Below, in pieces: positions 45,201 to 56,423 of a stretch of DNA of 64,000 nucleotides. Numbering within the stretch: position 1 is the first letter of the stretch; each line of letters begins with the position of its first letter. A program made the position numbers and the translations under genes. The notes beneath the pieces were generated by a model. It saw only the letters and a list, made by a program, of their open reading frames with translations. It was not told the DNA's origin and did not search any database. Where the stretch lies: the NCBI RefSeq assembly GCF_001029265.1, contig NZ_CP011856.1, positions 992,001-1,056,000 of the forward strand, given 5' to 3'. Source of the stretch: Spiroplasma eriocheiris (GTDB lineage Bacteria; Bacillota_I; Bacilli_A; Mycoplasmatales; Mycoplasmataceae).

Positions 45201-46230
45201 AGCGTTCATCTTTAATTTTATTTAAAACAGCGAATTTAATTTCCTCATAAACATTGGGGTTATTGATAAAATACTCTTTAACTTTTTCACGACCCTGACC
45301 CAGTTTATTTTGTTGGTAAGAATACCAAACTCCGGCCTTATCAATAATATTATAATTAACAGCTAAATCAATTAGTTCTGTATACTTATCAATTCCTTCG
45401 TTATAATTGATATCAATACTTGCTACTTTAAAAGGCGGGGCCACTTTATTTTTAACAACTTTAATCTTAACTTTATTGGCAATGGCTACTCCTGAATTAG
45501 TTAAAGTTTCAGCCCGACGAACCTCTAACCGCACCGAAGAATAAAAGCGTAATGCGCGGCCCCCTGCCGTTGTTTCGGGATTACCAAACATTACCCCGAC
45601 TTTTTCACGAATTTGGTTAATAAAAATAACAATACAATTAGTTTTTGAAATAACGCCGTTTAATTTTCGTAAGGCTTTACTCATTAGTCGCGCTTGGGCG
45701 CCGACTGTTACATCACTCATTTCTCCTTCTAACTCCACTTTGGGAACTAATGCCGCTACTGAGTCAATAACCACAATGTCAATTACCGTTGATTTAACTA
45801 AGGTTTCCAAAATATCTAAGGCTTGTTCACCAGAATCGGGTTGGGCAATAATTAATTCATCAATATTAACCCCTAACCGTTTCGCATAACTAGGATCTAA
45901 GGCATGCTCAACATCAATAAAAGCTGCTTTCCCATTTAATTTTTGGACCTCAGCAATTGCATGCAAAGATAAGGTTGTTTTCCCCGACGATTCCGGACCA
46001 AAAATTTCAATAATCCGCCCTTTCGGATAACCACCAATGCCAATCGCATTATCTAACACTAAGCTACCCGTTGACACTGCTTCAATCGTTAAATGTGATT
46101 TATCCCCTAATTTCATTACCGCACCCTTCCCATAAGTACGCTCAATTTCCTTCATAACATTTTTTAAAATATTATCGGGATCACTATTAGTTACTTTGGT
46201 TGGTTCAGTTAAAACTTTATCATCATTCAT
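45199..46230 (-). CDS. recA: Recombinase RecA, full length
   Basis: Strand exchange and SOS co-protease. 343 aa, complete. Walker [15 protein letters not shown] near residue 65, MAW box, Walker [10 protein letters not shown], loop L1 [18 protein letters not shown]2 [22 protein letters not shown], and an intact C-terminal domain ([15 protein letters not shown]). ATG at 46230 with GGAGG 8 bases upstream; TTG at 46236 is rejected. The gene is known to be truncated in S. citri, so this full copy is informative. Confidence 0.98.
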   Translation of the reverse strand: MNDDKVLTEPTKVTNSDPDNILKNVMKEIERTYGKGAVMKLGDKSHLTIEAVSTGSLVLDNAIGIGGYPKGRIIEIFGPESSGKTTLSLHAIAEVQKLNGKAAFIDVEHALDPSYAKRLGVNIDELIIAQPDSGEQALDILETLVKSTVIDIVVIDSVAALVPKVELEGEMSDVTVGAQARLMSKALRKLNGVISKTNCIVIFINQIREKVGVMFGNPETTAGGRALRFYSSVRLEVRRAETLTNSGVAIANKVKIKVVKNKVAPPFKVASIDINYNEGIDKYTELIDLAVNYNIIDKAGVWYSYQQNKLGQGREKVKEYFINNPNVYEEIKFAVLNKIKDER

Positions 46231-46268
46231 CTTCAATGCCTCCTTCTATTTTAGATTTACCTAATTCA

Positions 46269-46751
46269 CTAGCTTTTTCCTTTAATTTTTTCAACAATTT
46301 TTAATAATTCCTTACAAACTGCTTGGCAAACTGCTAACTTAATTTCCCCGCGAGTTAAAGTGGGATTAAAATTAAATGCTAACGGATAAGTTTTATCATT
46401 ATAACATATACAACAATAAACAACACCAACTGGTAAATTATCTAACACCCCTGGCCCAGCATTGCCAGTAAAACTAACACTAATATCACTAGCAAATAGT
46501 TTTTGACATGCCTGGGCCATTGCGAAGGCAGTTTCAGCAGAAACAACTCCGTATTGATCAATAGTTTCAGCATTTACATGTCCGACCTGAACTTTTATGG
46601 CATTAGTATAAGTTACTAACGAACCTTTTACTGTTAAACTAGCATGGGGAACATCAGTTAATAATGAGGTAAATAACCCCCCAGTTAATGATTCATAAGT
46701 CGCAATTGTTAACTTTTGTTTAATTAAACTTTCTACTAATTCTTTAAACAT
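46269..46751 (-). CDS. cinA: CinA-type nicotinamide-nucleotide amidase (PncC)
   Basis: 160 aa, the C-terminal CinA/PncC domain alone. ATYESLTGGLFTSLLTDVPHAS, GSLVTYTNAIK, GVVSAETAFAMA and SFTGNAGPG match the deamidase active site, which turns NMN into nicotinate mononucleotide. No N-terminal MoCF-like domain. GGAGGGCAAAG site. Sits just upstream of recA as in many Firmicutes, probably one transcript. Confidence 0.92.
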   Translation of the reverse strand: MFKELVESLIKQKLTIATYESLTGGLFTSLLTDVPHASLTVKGSLVTYTNAIKVQVGHVNAETIDQYGVVSAETAFAMAQACQKLFASDISVSFTGNAGPGVLDNLPVGVVYCCICYNDKTYPLAFNFNPTLTRGEIKLAVCQAVCKELLKIVEKIKGKS

Positions 46752-46846
46752 CTTTGCCCTCCAAAACTTTTTTATATTATATTTTTCTTTTTAATTATTA
46801 TAATATAATTAGAGAAAGAAAATGAAAAAGAAATGAGGATGTCAAA

Positions 46847-47560
46847 ATGAATTGAGCTAATCGCATTACCCTAGTTCGGATAATCTTATTACCGATTATT
46901 TTAGTCTTATTATTAATTTATCCATTTGGGGAATTATTATATCATGGTTGAACTGATACCATTGTTGCCAAGAGTGAACATGTTACTTATACCTTACCAA
47001 TTAGTTATTTAATAGCTGGTGTTTTGTTTGCCATTGCTAGTTTAAGTGATGCCTTAGATGGTTATATTGCCCGAAAATATGGACAAGTGACTACCTTTGG
47101 TAAATTCTTTGATTCAATTGCTGATAAACTATTAACAAATGGAGTCGTTATTGTCTTTGCCTGTGCTAATATCATTCCAGTGTGAATGTGTTTAATTTTA
47201 ATCTTACGTGATTTTTTAATTGATGTTGTTCGCCAAATCTTAGCTGCTAAAACAGTTGTTATGGCCGCTAACTGGCTAGGAAAAATCAGAGCAGCCTGTG
47301 AAATGCTAGGAATCTTTATTTTATTCTTTGTTGGATATCGCATGTTTAATGGTCAACCTCAGACAACTGGTGAATTTAATGAATATGGTTGGGTTAACCA
47401 AATTATTATGATTCCAATGTACTTAGCAACTCTTTTATCAATTACTTCTGCTGTTAATTATATCTATTTAAACCGCACCGCATTATTTGATATGGCAGTT
47501 ATTAATAAACCAAAATTAACAACAATGAAAGGTGAAACTTCGCCAAATGAAAAAAAATAA
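46847..47560 (+). CDS. pgsA: CDP-diacylglycerol-glycerol-3-phosphate phosphatidyltransferase
   Basis: Makes phosphatidylglycerol phosphate, the anionic lipid precursor. 237 aa with about five helices. The CDP-alcohol motif D-G-x2-A-R-x8-G-x3-D-x3-D is exact: DALDGYIARKYGQVTTFGKFFDSIAD. ATG at 46847 with GAGGAT; TGA Trp at codon 3 and 113. Overlaps the next gene by 14 bases. Confidence 0.94.
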
Positions 47561-48350
47561 CTTTTCCCCCGAACAATGAGCAATTATTACCGGGGCTAGT
47601 AAAGGCCTTGGTTATTACTATTGTGAAGAATTATTAAAAAAAGGTTATCATATTATTGCGGTCGCTCGAAATACTAGTAGTGTTAATGAATTAGTAAAAA
47701 AATATCCAGCTCAAAAAGTAGTATTATTAAACCTTGATTTAAGTATTCTTGATAATTGTTATCAATTATTTGAACAAACTAAAAAATATTTTGTTAGCGT
47801 TTTAATTAATAATGCTGGTTATGGGGTCTGGGGTTACTTTAAAGATTCTGATCTTAGCCAAGAATTAAATATGCTTAATTTAAACATTAATGCGTTACAT
47901 ATTTTAACAAAATTATTTGTGCAAAGATTTAGTGACCAACAAATTGGACGAGTTATTAATGTTGGCAGTTTAGCTGCCTTCACCCCAGGTCCGGTATTTG
48001 CTAGTTACTATGCTTCAAAAGCATATGTTTATAGTTTAGGTGTCGCTGTTAATACTGAATTAAAAAAAACAAAATCTCCGGTTCGGGTTATCACAGTTTG
48101 TCCCGGTCCGTTAAAAACTGACTTTTGAAATCGTAGTAGTAACCAACAAAATGCCAAATACCATTCCACAGTAAAAGTAATGCCTACCGATAAATATGCC
48201 AAAAAATCATTACGTAAAGCTTTATCAACTAAACGAAAAAACTATATCATTACAGGGACAACTAATAAATTCGTTAAAAAATTAACAAAATGAATACCCC
48301 AAAATTGAGTGCTAACTTCTGTTTATAATTATCAGCGGAAAAGAAAATAA
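47547..48350 (+). CDS. Short-chain dehydrogenase/reductase
   Basis: 267 aa classical SDR. NAD(P)-binding ITGASKGLGYYY near residue 15, LINNAGYG near 90, catalytic Ser in NVGSLAAF and YxxxK in YYASKAYV near 155. The last 60 residues are basic (RKALSTKRKNY). Specificity (acyl-CoA or ketoacyl, dihydroxyacetone-type) is not readable. Start inside pgsA implies coupling, so a lipid link is plausible. Confidence 0.9.
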
Positions 48351-48386
48351 ATGAAGATGTTATAATAACATCTTCATTTTTATTTA
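48349..48386. terminator. Terminator pgsA-SDR / propeller protein
   Basis: ATGAAGATGTTA (48351-48362) with TAACATCTTCAT (48366-48377) and T-rich runs on both sides between convergent genes. Confidence 0.85.
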
Positions 48387-50479
48387 TGATTTAATTCATA
48401 TATTTTTGCATTATCACCATATGTTCCAACTAAAATAGTACCATCATGAAGCTGACAAAGAGCCTCACTAAAAAATATTTTGTCAATACTTTGGGGTGGA
48501 GAAATTACCATTTTAACTGAGCCATCTTCATTTAACTGTATGGCATCACCCTTGACGTCAACAACAAGAATAGTACCATCTTGAAGTTGAATTCCCGCAG
48601 TAAAGCGAGCGACTCCAGGCAAGGGAAATTGGGTAATTAGTTTAAAAGTACCATCTAACCCAACTTGAAAAATACTATTAGAAATAAGTCCTAGAATATT
48701 TCCATTTTTTAATTGTATTAAGAAACCATCAGAGTCATTTGTAGTATTTTCTCCCTTGACAGTAGGAAATGACCACAATTGCTGTTTAATACTCCCGTCA
48801 GGATTTAATTCAAAAATATTACGATCAAAGCCAGACAATAAAATTCTGCCATCGTTTAATTTGCTTATTTTTCTCAAATTTTTTCCTTTAGCCTTTTCAT
48901 CAACAATAGTTTTTTTAATGGTTCCTTTTAAGTCTGTCACATAAATAGTCCCATAATTATTAGGAATTAATAATGTATCTGGTGATAATTGAAAAATATC
49001 AGTAAGTGGTTCTTTATAAGTAGCCAATTTTTGATGAATAGTGCCATCAGAATTTAACTGATATAAACTGTAAGAACCTATTGCCAAAATTTGCCCATTT
49101 TTTAATTCTCTTATAGCAGCAACATAACTCTTGAAATTAGTTTCAACTAATTTTTTAATAGTCCCCACATGAGGATTGTAAACTCGATAATAAATTCTTA
49201 TTGTAGTATCACTAATATAAAAATTGCTCTTATCAATAGCTGAAACATTTGCTTCGGTACTAATAATCTCACTAACAATAACATCCGACATTTTTAGATA
49301 AGGATTTTTAGCTTGCAAAGCATGGCGAATAGTATCTTGAGTATTATCCAGAATATCACCCAAATTAGAATCGGTTAAATCATCAGTAAGTAATTTTTTA
49401 TTTTGAACATTTAAATAAACTGTGGCCTGGTCAGCAGTAATGTAAACCATACTTCTTTTTGGATTAACACTAATAATAGCTTGGTGTAAAGATGTTCCGG
49501 ACTTTGTTACATTTAACTCACTAATTACTAACTGGGGATTATCAATTTTAACCGCATTCAAAATATCAATCGCTGAACTTGTTGTATTAATTGCACTACT
49601 TATAATTTGTTTTTGCAAATGAGTTTTTAAAGTTATTTTATCTGCTAAAAATTCGACTGTTAACTTTGAATCATTTTTGTAATGGGTACTACCAGCTTTC
49701 GTAAAAATAACAGCTTGGGTTTGCGAAATGTTTTTTAGTAAAACATCATTGATCACAACATCTGGATTTTTTTCTTTGACTGCTTGCAAAATTGTAGTAC
49801 TTTTATTATCAGATAATTCACCTAATTCTAAATTTTTAACATCCGTACTTAAATCAATTCGTTTGAAATTTTGCTGGCTAATCGCACTTGCAACTTCTTT
49901 TGAAATAGTAAAATAAAATCCTAATCCTCCTGCTAAACCAGCCGCTGCCAACACAATTAAAACTAACAAGACGATTAAAAAGTTACGACGCATCTTTGTC
50001 ATATGCTTCATATTATGAAGATGCATCACTCCTAACTGGTTAATCTTATGATTCATATTCTTCATAAAATTCATATTAGCTTCATTTAAATTTGGAGTTG
50101 TTAAATCATTTGTGGGCGGAATAATAATTCCAGGATCATCAAAATTATTATTATCATGGACTAATGTAAAAGAGTCTTGATTAGAAATTGAGGATTGACT
50201 ATTATTAATAACATTTTCTAAAACAATGTCTTTGTAAATTCCCCGTTTATCAAATAAGGTACTTTTCACAAATAACCCAAAATGACGATTAGCACAGCGC
50301 AAATACAGGACTATTTTAATGTCATACTCTTCTTTTAATTCTACTAAACTCTTATCTTTAATTTCTAAAAAGATTAAATTTTTCAAAAAATCTGGTCTTG
50401 TTTCCTTAACAATTTTTAACTTATCTTTTAACTCCTGTGCACATGAGCGACACAAAAAATTAACATCCGCATTCTTCAT
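48380..50479 (-). CDS. Membrane-anchored propeller protein, paralogue 1
   Basis: 699 aa, single-pass. Residues 1-110: cytosolic domain with FLCRSCAQEL and RCANRHFG, a possible Cys/His metal-binding fold. Helix at ~165-195 (FLIVLLVLIVLAAAGLAGG). Then four ~75-residue repeats (NLELGELSDNKSTTILQAV, DSNLGDILDNTQDTIRHAL). C-terminal third: ~40-residue repeats of type LKNGQILAIGSYSLYQLNSDG, like beta-propeller blades. Same architecture as the gene upstream at 50639-52699. Likely a surface sensor or adhesin; inference. Confidence 0.8.
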   Translation of the reverse strand: MKNADVNFLCRSCAQELKDKLKIVKETRPDFLKNLIFLEIKDKSLVELKEEYDIKIVLYLRCANRHFGLFVKSTLFDKRGIYKDIVLENVINNSQSSISNQDSFTLVHDNNNFDDPGIIIPPTNDLTTPNLNEANMNFMKNMNHKINQLGVMHLHNMKHMTKMRRNFLIVLLVLIVLAAAGLAGGLGFYFTISKEVASAISQQNFKRIDLSTDVKNLELGELSDNKSTTILQAVKEKNPDVVINDVLLKNISQTQAVIFTKAGSTHYKNDSKLTVEFLADKITLKTHLQKQIISSAINTTSSAIDILNAVKIDNPQLVISELNVTKSGTSLHQAIISVNPKRSMVYITADQATVYLNVQNKKLLTDDLTDSNLGDILDNTQDTIRHALQAKNPYLKMSDVIVSEIISTEANVSAIDKSNFYISDTTIRIYYRVYNPHVGTIKKLVETNFKSYVAAIRELKNGQILAIGSYSLYQLNSDGTIHQKLATYKEPLTDIFQLSPDTLLIPNNYGTIYVTDLKGTIKKTIVDEKAKGKNLRKISKLNDGRILLSGFDRNIFELNPDGSIKQQLWSFPTVKGENTTNDSDGFLIQLKNGNILGLISNSIFQVGLDGTFKLITQFPLPGVARFTAGIQLQDGTILVVDVKGDAIQLNEDGSVKMVISPPQSIDKIFFSEALCQLHDGTILVGTYGDNAKIYELNHK

Positions 50480-50535
50480 AATTAATATGTTCTCCCATTC
50501 AAAAATTAATATTGCAATAAAATTAATCTAAAGTT

Positions 50536-50562
50536 ATTTTACAAAAAAAAAAAAAAAAGCAA
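50536..50562 (-). promoter_or_regulatory. Promoter with T16 spacer tract, paralogue 1
   Basis: On minus: TTGCTT (-35), 15 bases almost all T, then TAAAAT (-10, plus 50536-50541). The homopolymer (A16, plus 50543-50558) makes up the spacer, so slippage would change the spacing. The tract may also be the U-run of a terminator for the upstream paralogue (stem AAAAAGCAA/TTGCTTTTT). Confidence 0.5.
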
Positions 50563-50638
50563 GATAATACATTAACTTTGCTTTTTAAATATAATAAAAA
50601 GTTTATTATTCCTTGGTAAAATACTTTTTATCTAGATC

Positions 50639-52699
50639 CTATTCATTATTCAATTCATATATTCCATTACTTGTTCCCATCAAAATAGTGCCCGTGTTAG
50701 TTTGAAATATTGATACGGGAATCGCAACTAAGACATTTTGACCAACTTCCGTTTTAATTGAACCATCATCATTTAATTGGTAAATTTTACCACCATTTCC
50801 TTTGTTTCAATAACCAGCAGCTAAAATAGTTCCATCTTTAAGTTCAACTATAGTGTGAAAAAAACTAAAATTATCTACCTGATCTACCACTAATTTAAAT
50901 GTTCCATTTAAATTAACTTGATAAATTTGGTGACCATTCACTACTAAAATAATCCCATTCTTTAATTTTACTAAACCATTTATCCCATATTCATTTGGTA
51001 ATTTGACTATTTTATTTTTGATTGTTCCATCAGAATTTAATTCATAAATATTTCCCTTTGCTCCTCCTAGAAGAATCATCCCATTTTGTAATTGAATTAT
51101 CGCTTCTGGAGTTTCAGTAATATTAAATCCTAGTTTTTTAATGGTGTCATTGACTAGGTCTAATTCAAATATTTCTCCTCTTATATCAAGAATTCATATT
51201 CTACCATCCAATAATTGGATCATATCCGCAATGCTTTCGTCAACATGGGAACTTAATTTATGTTTTACTGTCCCATCTAAATTTAATTCATAAATAAACT
51301 CTGCACTAGAAGCAAGTATTCTACCATCTGTTGTTTGGATAAAGGCGAATGAATCAAATACCTCATTAATCTTGCGTTTAACAGTACCAATATGAGGATT
51401 ATATATTCGAAAATAAACTTGTACTTGTTGTCCTGATATGTATGATTGACTATCTTTTTTAGGAGTTAAAAGGACTCCATTATTAGTAATTGAATCATTA
51501 ATAATTTCTAATTGATTAATATCTACTTTGGGATTTTTATTTTTTACAGTCGCTAAGATTGTCTCTGGTTTGTTATCATGCAGATCACCAATGTTAGTTT
51601 CTGTTAAATCATTAGAAAGCATTTTCTTCCCACTACTATTAAAATAAACAGTTATTCTATCGTTTGGTAAATATATTGTACTATTTTTAACAAAAATATC
51701 AGTTTGAGTCGCCGTACTTGATCCCAGATCAACTGCTAAATCTTGAATTATTACTTGTGGATTTTCTTTTTTAATGCCAGCTAAAATATCCTGCTCTTTT
51801 GTTGGTTCATTAACTTCGTTAGTAATAACTTGATTATGGATATCAGTTTTTAAAGTTATTTTATTAGCTAAATATTCCACACTAACTGTTGAATTATAAT
51901 TATAATGACTACTAGAAGATTTGGCGACTAAAGTTGCTCTTGTTTTTGAAATATCTTTTAGCAAAATATCATCAATGATTATTTTATCATTAAGAGCTTT
52001 AACTTTAGCTAAAATTGTTGTATCTTTATTATCAACAATTGATCCTAATTCTAAATTCTTAACATCTTCGCTTAAATCAACCCGGTTAAAATTTTGCTGA
52101 CTAACGGCACTTGTAACTTCTTTTGAAATAGTAAAATAAAACCCTAATCCCCCTGCTAAACCAGCAGCAGCTAACACAATTAAAACTAACAATACAATTA
52201 GAAAATTACGACGCATTTTAGACATATGCTTCATATTATGAAGATGCATCACCCCTAACTGGTTAATCTTATGATCCATATTCTTAATAAAATTCATGTT
52301 CGCCTCATTCAAACTAGGAGATGTTAAACTATCTGATGAAATAGCAACAATACCAGATTCGTTAAAGTTCTCATCTGGCAATGTTAGATAAGAATCATTT
52401 CTAGAAATTACTGGTTGCTCATTATTAATAACATTTTCCAAAACGATATTTTTATAAGTACCTTTTTTATCAAATAAGGTGCTTTTCACAAATAACCCAA
52501 AATGGCGATTGGCACACCGTAAATACAACACAATTTTAATATCATACTCTTCTTTTAACTCTACTAAACTCTTATCTTTAATTTCTAAAAAAATTAAATT
52601 TTTTAAAAACTCTGTTCTTATTTCTCTGATAATTTTTAGCTTATTTTTCAACTCTTGTGTACACGAACGACACAAAAAATTAATATCCGCGTTTCTCAT
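50639..52699 (-). CDS. Membrane-anchored propeller protein, paralogue 2
   Basis: 686 aa, same layout and close sequence to paralogue 1: FLCRSCTQEL start, nearly identical first 75 residues and membrane helix, repeats (NLELGSIVDNKDTTILAKV, NIGDLHDNKPETILATV), then propeller-like blades (LKNGIILVVNGHQIYQVNLNG). The outer domain has diverged most, as expected of host-facing surface. One TGA Trp near 51191. GGGAG site 12-13 bases before ATG, shared by both paralogues. Confidence 0.8.
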
Positions 52700-52754
52700 C
52701 TTTAATATATACTCCCATTCAAAATTAATATTTTTGCAAAATTAACTTAAAATT

Positions 52755-52783
52755 ATTTTACCAAAAAAAAAAAAAAAAACCAA
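52755..52783 (-). promoter_or_regulatory. Promoter with T17 spacer tract, paralogue 2
   Basis: On minus: TTGGTT (52783-52778), 17 bases (T15 and GG), then TAAAAT (52760-52755). Spacing is optimal here, 2 longer than for paralogue 1. A17 on plus is 52763-52779. Confidence 0.55.
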
Positions 52784-52829
52784 TTAAGTGCATTATTCAT
52801 AATATTATATCCGATTATTAAATTTTATT

Positions 52830-52863
52830 ATTAAAAATTGACTTAATAAGTTAATTAAGTCAA
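52830..52863 (-). terminator. Terminator of the PAP2 gene
   Basis: TTGACTTAAT/ATTAAGTCAA, 10 bp stem, six-base loop, then T5 on minus. It overlaps the PAP2 stop. Confidence 0.75.
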
Positions 52864-54027
52864 TAATAATGCCGGTTCTCTATTTAAATGGTTTTTAAAA
52901 ATTTTATTAACTCCAAAATGAACAGCCAAAATCATTAATATTGAAAAGACAAAGGTAAAAGCAGTATCGGAAATTCAGTGCATACGTTCAACAATTAAGG
53001 CAAAATTTATTGAAATAATGTGAATTAATCAAATTACAAATAATCCTTTTACTTTTCAGTTTACTTCTTTATTATCACTATTTTTTAAAAATAAAATAAT
53101 TAACGCCCCGGAACAAAAGGTCGCATTAATATGACCACTTGGAAAAGCATACTCTCATGGGAGATTAAAAACTGGCATATTAGGATTATCAATTAAACTA
53201 GTTGGTTTCCACCAAGGGTATTGGTATTCTCACGGAATATTATCAACATAACCGCTCCCTAAATTATAGCCATATTTAAATTCAGATTGTTGGAGGTAAT
53301 GGCTTAGTAAATCCGGGTGAGCTCTTATTAAATCTCCAAAAATAGCATTATAATAATATGTTCGTTGAGTTGATCCCTTTAAAATAGCTACTACTAAATA
53401 AGTAATAATTAAGAAAGAAACCCCTTTCACGGCTTTAATTCATGCTTGCTCAGTTAAAATTCGGTTTGTTTTAACTAATTTAAAACGAACATAGTATAAA
53501 CCTAATCCTAATAAAACTGTTTGGTAAATAAAAGCTAAAATTGAACCAGTCAATCGATATTTCATACTATCAAGTAAAATATAATCAATCCCAAACCCAA
53601 AACCTTCATCCGTTGTGGGAATAAACGCAATCGTAAGAGAGTTGCCAATAACTCATCCTAGTCCTACGATGATATAATAACTATTTACTATTCAATAATT
53701 ATTTTTAAATTTTATTTTATTCCGTTTAATTTTAACTAAAAATAACGTTTCTAACAAAATTGCTAAATAAATCAATAAGACAACAAATAATTCAGTATTA
53801 CCTAATTGATTATAAAAAAGAGCTCAGTATTTGCCAAATTCATTATTTAATCCACCCGCTAGTACCGCCGCAATTTGATAATCAACACCATATCACGCGC
53901 TTGCAATTAATAATCCTAAATTAATAACAAAAATTATTAACAGAGGGATCGCAAAAAAATATCAATGGGAATTTTTGTTCGTGAAAAAATTAGCCTTAAC
54001 TGACCTCGTTGGATTCGTTGACTTCAT
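52855..54027 (-). CDS. PAP2-family membrane phosphatase
   Basis: 390 aa, about seven helices. PAP2 motifs: KGSTQR (motif 1), PSGH (motif 2, catalytic His), and RMHWISDTAF (R-x5-H-x3-D like motif 3). Family members dephosphorylate phosphatidate, PGP or undecaprenyl-PP. Starts inside the YwaF-like gene (32-base overlap) without a clear ribosome site. As pgsA is near, a PGP phosphatase role is possible but not shown. Confidence 0.85.
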
Positions 54028-54781
54028 TATTTGACTGTTTTATTTTAGTTTTAATTTTTCCGAACAAAATTTCTCATCAAGTTTCATGTAATTTAGTATT
54101 AGTTTGATATTGGTAAATTGGTTTGAAAAAGTATGGAATTGCTAAACCAATTAAAATAATACCAAGACCGCTAAAGAAAGCAACCACAAATTGCCAAGGG
54201 CGTGGTAATTCTTTTAAGCCTAGGGCTCATGTAATGTCTCCCACAATGTAATTTGTGCCAAAATAGACATTAAATAACTCAACTAAGGCTAACACAATAA
54301 TTCCCGTAATAATTGCAAATTGAAATGCTCGTTTTGAAAACTTATAATCTGTGAAATTAAATAAGTAGATATACATAAAACCAAACAACGTTAAGATATG
54401 GCCTAAAAAGAAAACATAATAGGTTCATTCAAAAATAGTTGGTTGTTTACTTGGAAAAATTAACGTTAAAATTGGCCCCATTACTCCTAGCGGGAAAAAA
54501 CAATCTAGAAAAATTCTTTTTGGATATAAAAGCATAATAATAGCTACTCATGCTGAAATTGTACAAGCATATAAGGTAAAATAATTGGCAAAATGTTGCC
54601 ATCCCTGGTTGCTTAACATTTCTCAAAATTGGGTAGCTTCCGTAATTAATAATCAAGCAACAATTGCAAAGCGTAAATACCAAGTTTTTGTTGTTTTAAA
54701 ATAAAAATTAGGAAAAACTCATAAGCTTCCAACTAATAAAATTGCAATAATAATTGGCAAAACTCAAGAAAATATCACCAT
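53996..54781 (-). CDS. YwaF-like integral membrane protein
   Basis: 261 aa with about seven helices and a charged tail. CTISAWVAIIMLLYP, LGVMGPILTLIFPS, YYVFFLGHILTLFG fit the YwaF/TMEM164-like family (His in the fourth helix region). AAAGGGGT site before ATG at 54781. First of a two-gene unit with PAP2, so a membrane-lipid role is likely. Confidence 0.7.
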
Positions 54782-55060
54782 TTTTTTACCCCTTTAAATA
54801 GTTAATTTCAAATTCTTAAATACTATTTCTTAAAAATGATTTTAAAATAAAAAAGTATTTAAAAATTATCCCATTGTTTTAACAAATTGATTTTGATAGT
54901 ATTGTTTCTTCATATCATTTCAATTTCTATAAATAATTATACTATTTTTTAAATAAGTTTTTTTAAAAAAAAAAAAAAATTCTTGGAAACCTTACTTTAT
55001 TTTCAAAAAATAACAAAAAATTTCTAAAATCCTCTGGTGAATTTTATCTCCCTTAGAATT
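54782..55060. other. Non-coding stretch with poly-A14
   Basis: No gene. A14 at 54965-54978 (T14 on minus) lies upstream of a TATAAT (minus, about 54940) that probably drives the YwaF-PAP2 unit; here the homopolymer is outside the -35/-10 spacer. Confidence 0.5.
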
Positions 55061-55083
55061 AAAAAAAACACCCAATGGGTGTT
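55061..55083 (-). terminator. Terminator of the 270-aa membrane protein
   Basis: AACACCCATTGGGTGTT hairpin followed on minus by T8. Confidence 0.85.
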
Positions 55084-55111
55084 AAATTTTAATAATATTA
55101 TTAACTTATTA

Positions 55112-55924
55112 TTAAGCATAAATTCCATACCGGTCAATTAAACTTCTGGTACGACGTTCTAACAAAATAAACAATGTGGTATTTAAAATATATTTTGCCA
55201 GAAAAATCCCAAAGAAGATAGCTAAGAATGTTAAAGTATGTTGCCAACTACTGAAGATCCCATCTAGTCCGCTTTCCCCTTCATCAACATCAAAACTTTG
55301 GTGACCAGTTGATAATAAAATTTTAGCAACTAATAATACCGCACAAGCTTCAATTAAAGCACAAATGGGAACAATTATACTAAAAGCGGTAATTTTCTTT
55401 GTTAATCCAATTGTACCAATTCGGTGGTGGTGATCATGGGGTTTTTTAACAACATGATATTCATGAATATCATGGTCTTCAATATTTTCGGGAACTCGTG
55501 ATTTATAATAAGCATTAAAGACAATGTAATAGATAAATCAGGTAATGAAAACAACTAATATATTTGAGACCATAAAGAAGAACATTTCAATTCAGGTATG
55601 GTGGCCATCAATTAAATTATGTATTCATGGTAAGGCAATCCCTTCTAATAAACTAAACCCTAACCCAACAATTGAGATCGAATAAATTAAGACTAGTGTA
55701 TCAAAGAACCGTACCCCAAAAGTTGCTCCCCAAGGCATGGTAACATCAAAAATTTCAATTAAACTTAATCCAATTGCAATTCCTAAAAAAACAGCAGTAG
55801 CAGTGATTTTAAAAACAATTGAGCGGTGGTTATATAATTCTTTATCAAATAATGATTTTTTAATTCTTGTTAAAATACTATCATTTTTAACATTTAAACT
55901 AACAGTGGTATTTTTTTCTTTCAT
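55112..55924 (-). CDS. Conserved polytopic membrane protein, S-component-like
   Basis: 270 aa, about six helices. IVFKITATAVFLGIAIGLSL, MPWGATFGVRFFD and GIALPWIHNLIDGHH are typical of mollicute membrane proteins likened to ECF-transporter substrate components. The middle loop is His-rich (HDIHEYHVVKKPHDHHHR), perhaps metal-binding. AAAAGGAG site before ATG at 55924. Substrate unknown. Confidence 0.6.
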
Positions 55925-56039
55925 TTTTTACTCCTTTTTACTATTTATAAAAATTATAAATAGTAAAAAATAAAAGTCAACTATTTTTAAATTTTTTTTA
56001 AAATATTTTCACCTAACAAATATTTAACCAAAATAAAAA

Positions 56040-56423
56040 AGTTATGATCTCATAACCCACGTTCTGTTATTTATATTGCTATAAATCACTAGTTATTTAT
56101 CTATTTAAATAATTTCTATTTAAATTCCGTTCTTTCTTCCTTTTTAAAAAGAACAGATTCCCTTACCAAAATTTAGGTTTCTCGCTTGTGGGGTTTACCC
56201 GTTCCACTTTCTAAATTTCTTTAGAACATCGTCACTGTGGCACTTTTATAGGTACGGCGCATATTAACACATTAACTTAGCGCTAGCTACCAGCCGTCAT
56301 AGGTTCACCTATGCCTAACCTTATGGTTTCGGTTAGCACAAACACTACAATCTTCGCAGATTGTGCGAGCGTGGAGTTTCCTCTATTAACTTTAATTAAT
56401 AGCAACTAGTTCGACCATAACTC
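56040..56423 (-). ncRNA. rnpB: RNase P RNA, class B
   Basis: Catalytic RNA for tRNA 5' maturation, ~384 nt. On minus: P1 arms AGTTATG (5', from 56422) and CATAACT (3', to 56041); conserved GAGGAAACTCCACGCTC-type block, ACAGTGACGATG, GGGTAAACCCCACAAGCGAGAAACC region and ACAGAACGTGGGTTATG end. A T run follows the 3' hairpin. A TATAAT lies 8 bases before the 5' end. Confidence 0.95.

Noticed and set aside
54447..54683. Minus-strand reading frame inside the YwaF-like gene
   Set aside because: It is out of frame with the gene that has a ribosome site and membrane-protein pattern; a shadow.
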